Shown here: positions 7,402 through 8,221 of the stretch, in pieces
Numbering within the stretch: position 1 is the first letter of the stretch
Layout: each line of letters opens with the position of its first letter
Assembly: GCA_039680225.1 (NCBI GenBank)
Contig: JBDKTK010000204.1
Coordinates: forward strand, 1-8,221
Reading direction: 5' to 3'
Length of the DNA stretch: 8,221 nucleotides
Source: JBDKTK01 sp039680225
GTDB lineage: Bacteria; Desulfobacterota; Syntrophia; Syntrophales; UBA4778
Notes under the pieces: model-generated
Told to the model about the DNA's origin: nothing
The model's database searches: none
The model's input: only the letters and a program-made list of their open reading frames with translations
Position numbers and translations under genes: made by a program

Positions 7402-7457
7402 AACCTATGTCAGATATGATATATGTCAAACGAGGCATAACTACCTCCGTTTGTATG

Positions 7458-7468
7458 CTTTGTCAAAG
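7458..7468. repeat. Perfect short dyad in the fdnG leader
   Basis: CTTTG-T-CAAAG is a perfect inverted repeat with one central base. It contains a TTGACA hexamer on the minus strand, so it could be an operator over a -35 element. Short dyads occur by chance, and no second copy of the full dyad is seen in the window. Confidence 0.3.
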
Positions 7469-7544
7469 GAAAAAACGGGGGAGTCGAAATGGCCGGAAAC
7501 CCTCTCCTGGCAAGGGATTTACGATAATGATGTATGCCGAAATG

Positions 7545-7560
7545 ATGTTATATTTAGCAT
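7545..7560. promoter_or_regulatory. Candidate operator dyad at the fdhE/fdnG junction (copy 2)
   Basis: The plus-strand sequence ATGTTATATTTAGCAT differs at two central positions from copy 1 at 2738-2753 and has the same orientation. It is an imperfect dyad (six of eight pairs) and overlaps the fdhE stop codon (7556-7554). The shared core is ATGTTA-N4-TAGCAT. Its placement upstream of fdnG suggests that the same regulator acts on fdnGHI and modABC. Confidence 0.45.
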
Positions 7561-7572
7561 AGGTGTTGCGAA
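7545..7572 (-). promoter_or_regulatory. Weak candidate promoter for fdnGHI
   Basis: The -35-like TTCGCA (7572-7567, four of six) and -10-like TAACAT (7550-7545, four of six) are separated by 16 bases, the same architecture and dyad overlap as at the mod promoter. An overlapping TATAAC (7552-7547) is a better -10 but has no good -35. If used, the fdnG mRNA would have a leader of about 150 bases. fdnG could equally be read through from fdhE. Confidence 0.25.
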
Positions 7573-8221
7573 TCGCATGGGGGGTTGAAAACGTTCCATC
7601 CGCACCACGTCATCGGGACGAAACCTTTTTCCTGCATAATGAAGTCAAGATGGACCAGGCTCATGGCCGTCACATCGCGGTCATGGTCTCCCATATCGGT
7701 GATATGGTTAAGCGTGATCAAATAACGTTTGCAGGAGTTGCAGGTGAATGCCGTTTCCTGATTCCTGCCTTCGAGGTAGAAGTAGTCCAGCCCGCTGGGG
7801 CTCTCCAGCTCGCACCCGGGGCAGATCATCCTGCTGAAGCGCCACTCGTGACCGCACTGGGAACAATGGAGCCAGAGCTGCGTGATCTTCTCGCGGATTA
7901 CGGCGATGGACGGATGGGAGCCGCACACAGGACAATAGCCCTTTTCCCATCCTGCTCCCTCCAGGCGCTCTCCGAGCGATTTCGCCTTCGCTTCAAGCAT
8001 GATCCGTGTCATGCTGCTCAGCAGGAGCCCGGAAGCCTGCGGCTTTATATTCGTCCCATTCGAGAACCGGGCCATGGCCGTCTCGATGCTGCCCGGAAAA
8101 TCTTTAAAAGCATCGAACAGCCGGATTCCTCCCTCGCGAATTTTTCTGTCGAGCTTCACGGCATCGTCTTCCAGGGCCGGAAACCCCTCCTTTATCGCCG
8201 CTGCCGCCTCAAGGCCGATTT
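7554..8221 (-). CDS. fdhE: Formate dehydrogenase accessory protein FdhE, 3' part
   Basis: The last 221 residues and the TAA stop are visible; the start lies beyond the window, and the GTG at 8159 is only an internal valine codon. FdhE is a cytoplasmic iron-binding rubredoxin-like protein needed to activate the Tat-exported formate dehydrogenases N and O in E. coli. Four CxxC pairs match the family: CPVC (96/99 of the visible part) in CPVCGSHP, CSQC (119/122) in LHCSQCGHEW, CPGC (133/136) and CNSC (160/163). The C-terminal region MSLVHLDFIMQEKGF is also typical. The chain ends in FNPPCDSQHLC, slightly longer and more Cys-rich than E. coli FdhE as I recall it. It lies upstream of and codirectional with fdnG. 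Confidence 0.93.
   Translation of the reverse strand, partial: IGLEAAAAIKEGFPALEDDAVKLDRKIREGGIRLFDAFKDFPGSIETAMARFSNGTNIKPQASGLLLSSMTRIMLEAKAKSLGERLEGAGWEKGYCPVCGSHPSIAVIREKITQLWLHCSQCGHEWRFSRMICPGCELESPSGLDYFYLEGRNQETAFTCNSCKRYLITLNHITDMGDHDRDVTAMSLVHLDFIMQEKGFVPMTWCGWNVFNPPCDSQHLC

Larger units (their letters stand above)
7390..7553 (-). other. fdhE-fdnG intergenic leader with repeats and a decoy start
   Basis: This 164-base gap has no convincing protein gene and no clear terminator. On the plus strand it contains an 11-base perfect dyad CTTTGTCAAAG (7458-7468), two TATGTCA copies 16 bases apart (7406-7412 and 7422-7428), and two AATGATGT copies 15 bases apart (7526-7533 and 7541-7548). 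On the minus strand the TGTCA elements read as TTGACA, a perfect -35 box, at two places (7466-7461 and 7429-7424). I find no good -10 at the right distance from either. A second Shine-Dalgarno/ATG pair (GGAGGT 7448-7443, ATG 7438) lies inside a small possible hairpin, GAGG/CCUC. Confidence 0.5.

Noticed and set aside
6289..7419. A 376-codon plus-strand open frame opposite the 5' part of fdnG
   Set aside because: It is a shadow of fdnG codons: no motif, no promoter or ribosome site, and it covers the SECIS and Tat-signal coding regions.
7076..7438. A 120-codon ORF starting at ATG 7438 with a good ribosome site
   Set aside because: Beyond the leader it overlaps fdnG in another frame and encodes an Arg-rich sequence with no family resemblance. 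Only its start signal is of interest.
7390..7560. Moco riboswitch in the fdnG leader
   Set aside because: The gap is about the right length and a Mo enzyme follows, but I could not build the multi-stem architecture by hand. A covariance-model search is needed before any claim.
7394..7560. Sigma-54 (-24/-12) promoter before fdnG
   Set aside because: I found no TGGCAC-N5-TTGC type match on the minus strand of the gap.

Overview
The window is a compact, one-directional block of eight genes, all on the minus strand, that builds and supplies a membrane-bound, selenocysteine-containing formate dehydrogenase. In transcription order (from high to low coordinates) they are: the 3' part of fdhE (8221-7554), fdnG (7389-4321), fdnH (4310-3504), fdnI (3501-2836), modA (2702-1938), modB (1937-1287), modC (1282-569), and the 5' part of an FmdE-family gene (557-1, running off the window). 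No tRNA, rRNA, CRISPR array, insertion sequence or phage gene is visible, and no gene-free stretch exceeds 300 bases.

The enzyme is a formate dehydrogenase-N type complex. FdnG is a Tat-exported catalytic subunit whose frame is interrupted by one UGA at 6804-6802. That codon falls exactly where E. coli FdnG has Sec196 and is followed by a plausible SECIS hairpin, so 7389-4321 is one 1022-residue gene and not two ORFs. FdnH carries 16 cysteines for four [4Fe-4S] clusters plus a C-terminal membrane anchor. FdnI is a four-helix cytochrome b with the four expected haem-ligand histidines. FdhE is the cytoplasmic maturation protein for this class of enzyme.

Downstream lies a molybdate ABC importer (ModA binding protein, ModB permease, ModC ATPase), followed 11 bases later by an FmdE-family zinc protein with its own ribosome binding site. 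A hairpin and a candidate promoter in the 133-base gap between fdnI and modA suggest that mod is a separate transcription unit. A 16-base dyad (ATGTTA-N4-TAGCAT) lies over the candidate mod promoter, and a copy differing at two bases lies at the fdhE/fdnG junction. This suggests that one regulator may control both units.

The organism is probably a Gram-negative anaerobe that makes selenoproteins. Evidence is the Tat-exported Sec-type FdnG, the periplasmic ModA with a Sec signal peptide, and moderately high GC content with strong AGGAGG-like Shine-Dalgarno sites. The gene content and protein style resemble Desulfobacterota (former Deltaproteobacteria), but this placement is inference. I see no clearly new biological system. 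The most worthwhile leads are the shared dyad, the in-frame single-stop modA/modB junction with a TTG start, and the FmdE-family gene attached to a molybdate transporter operon.
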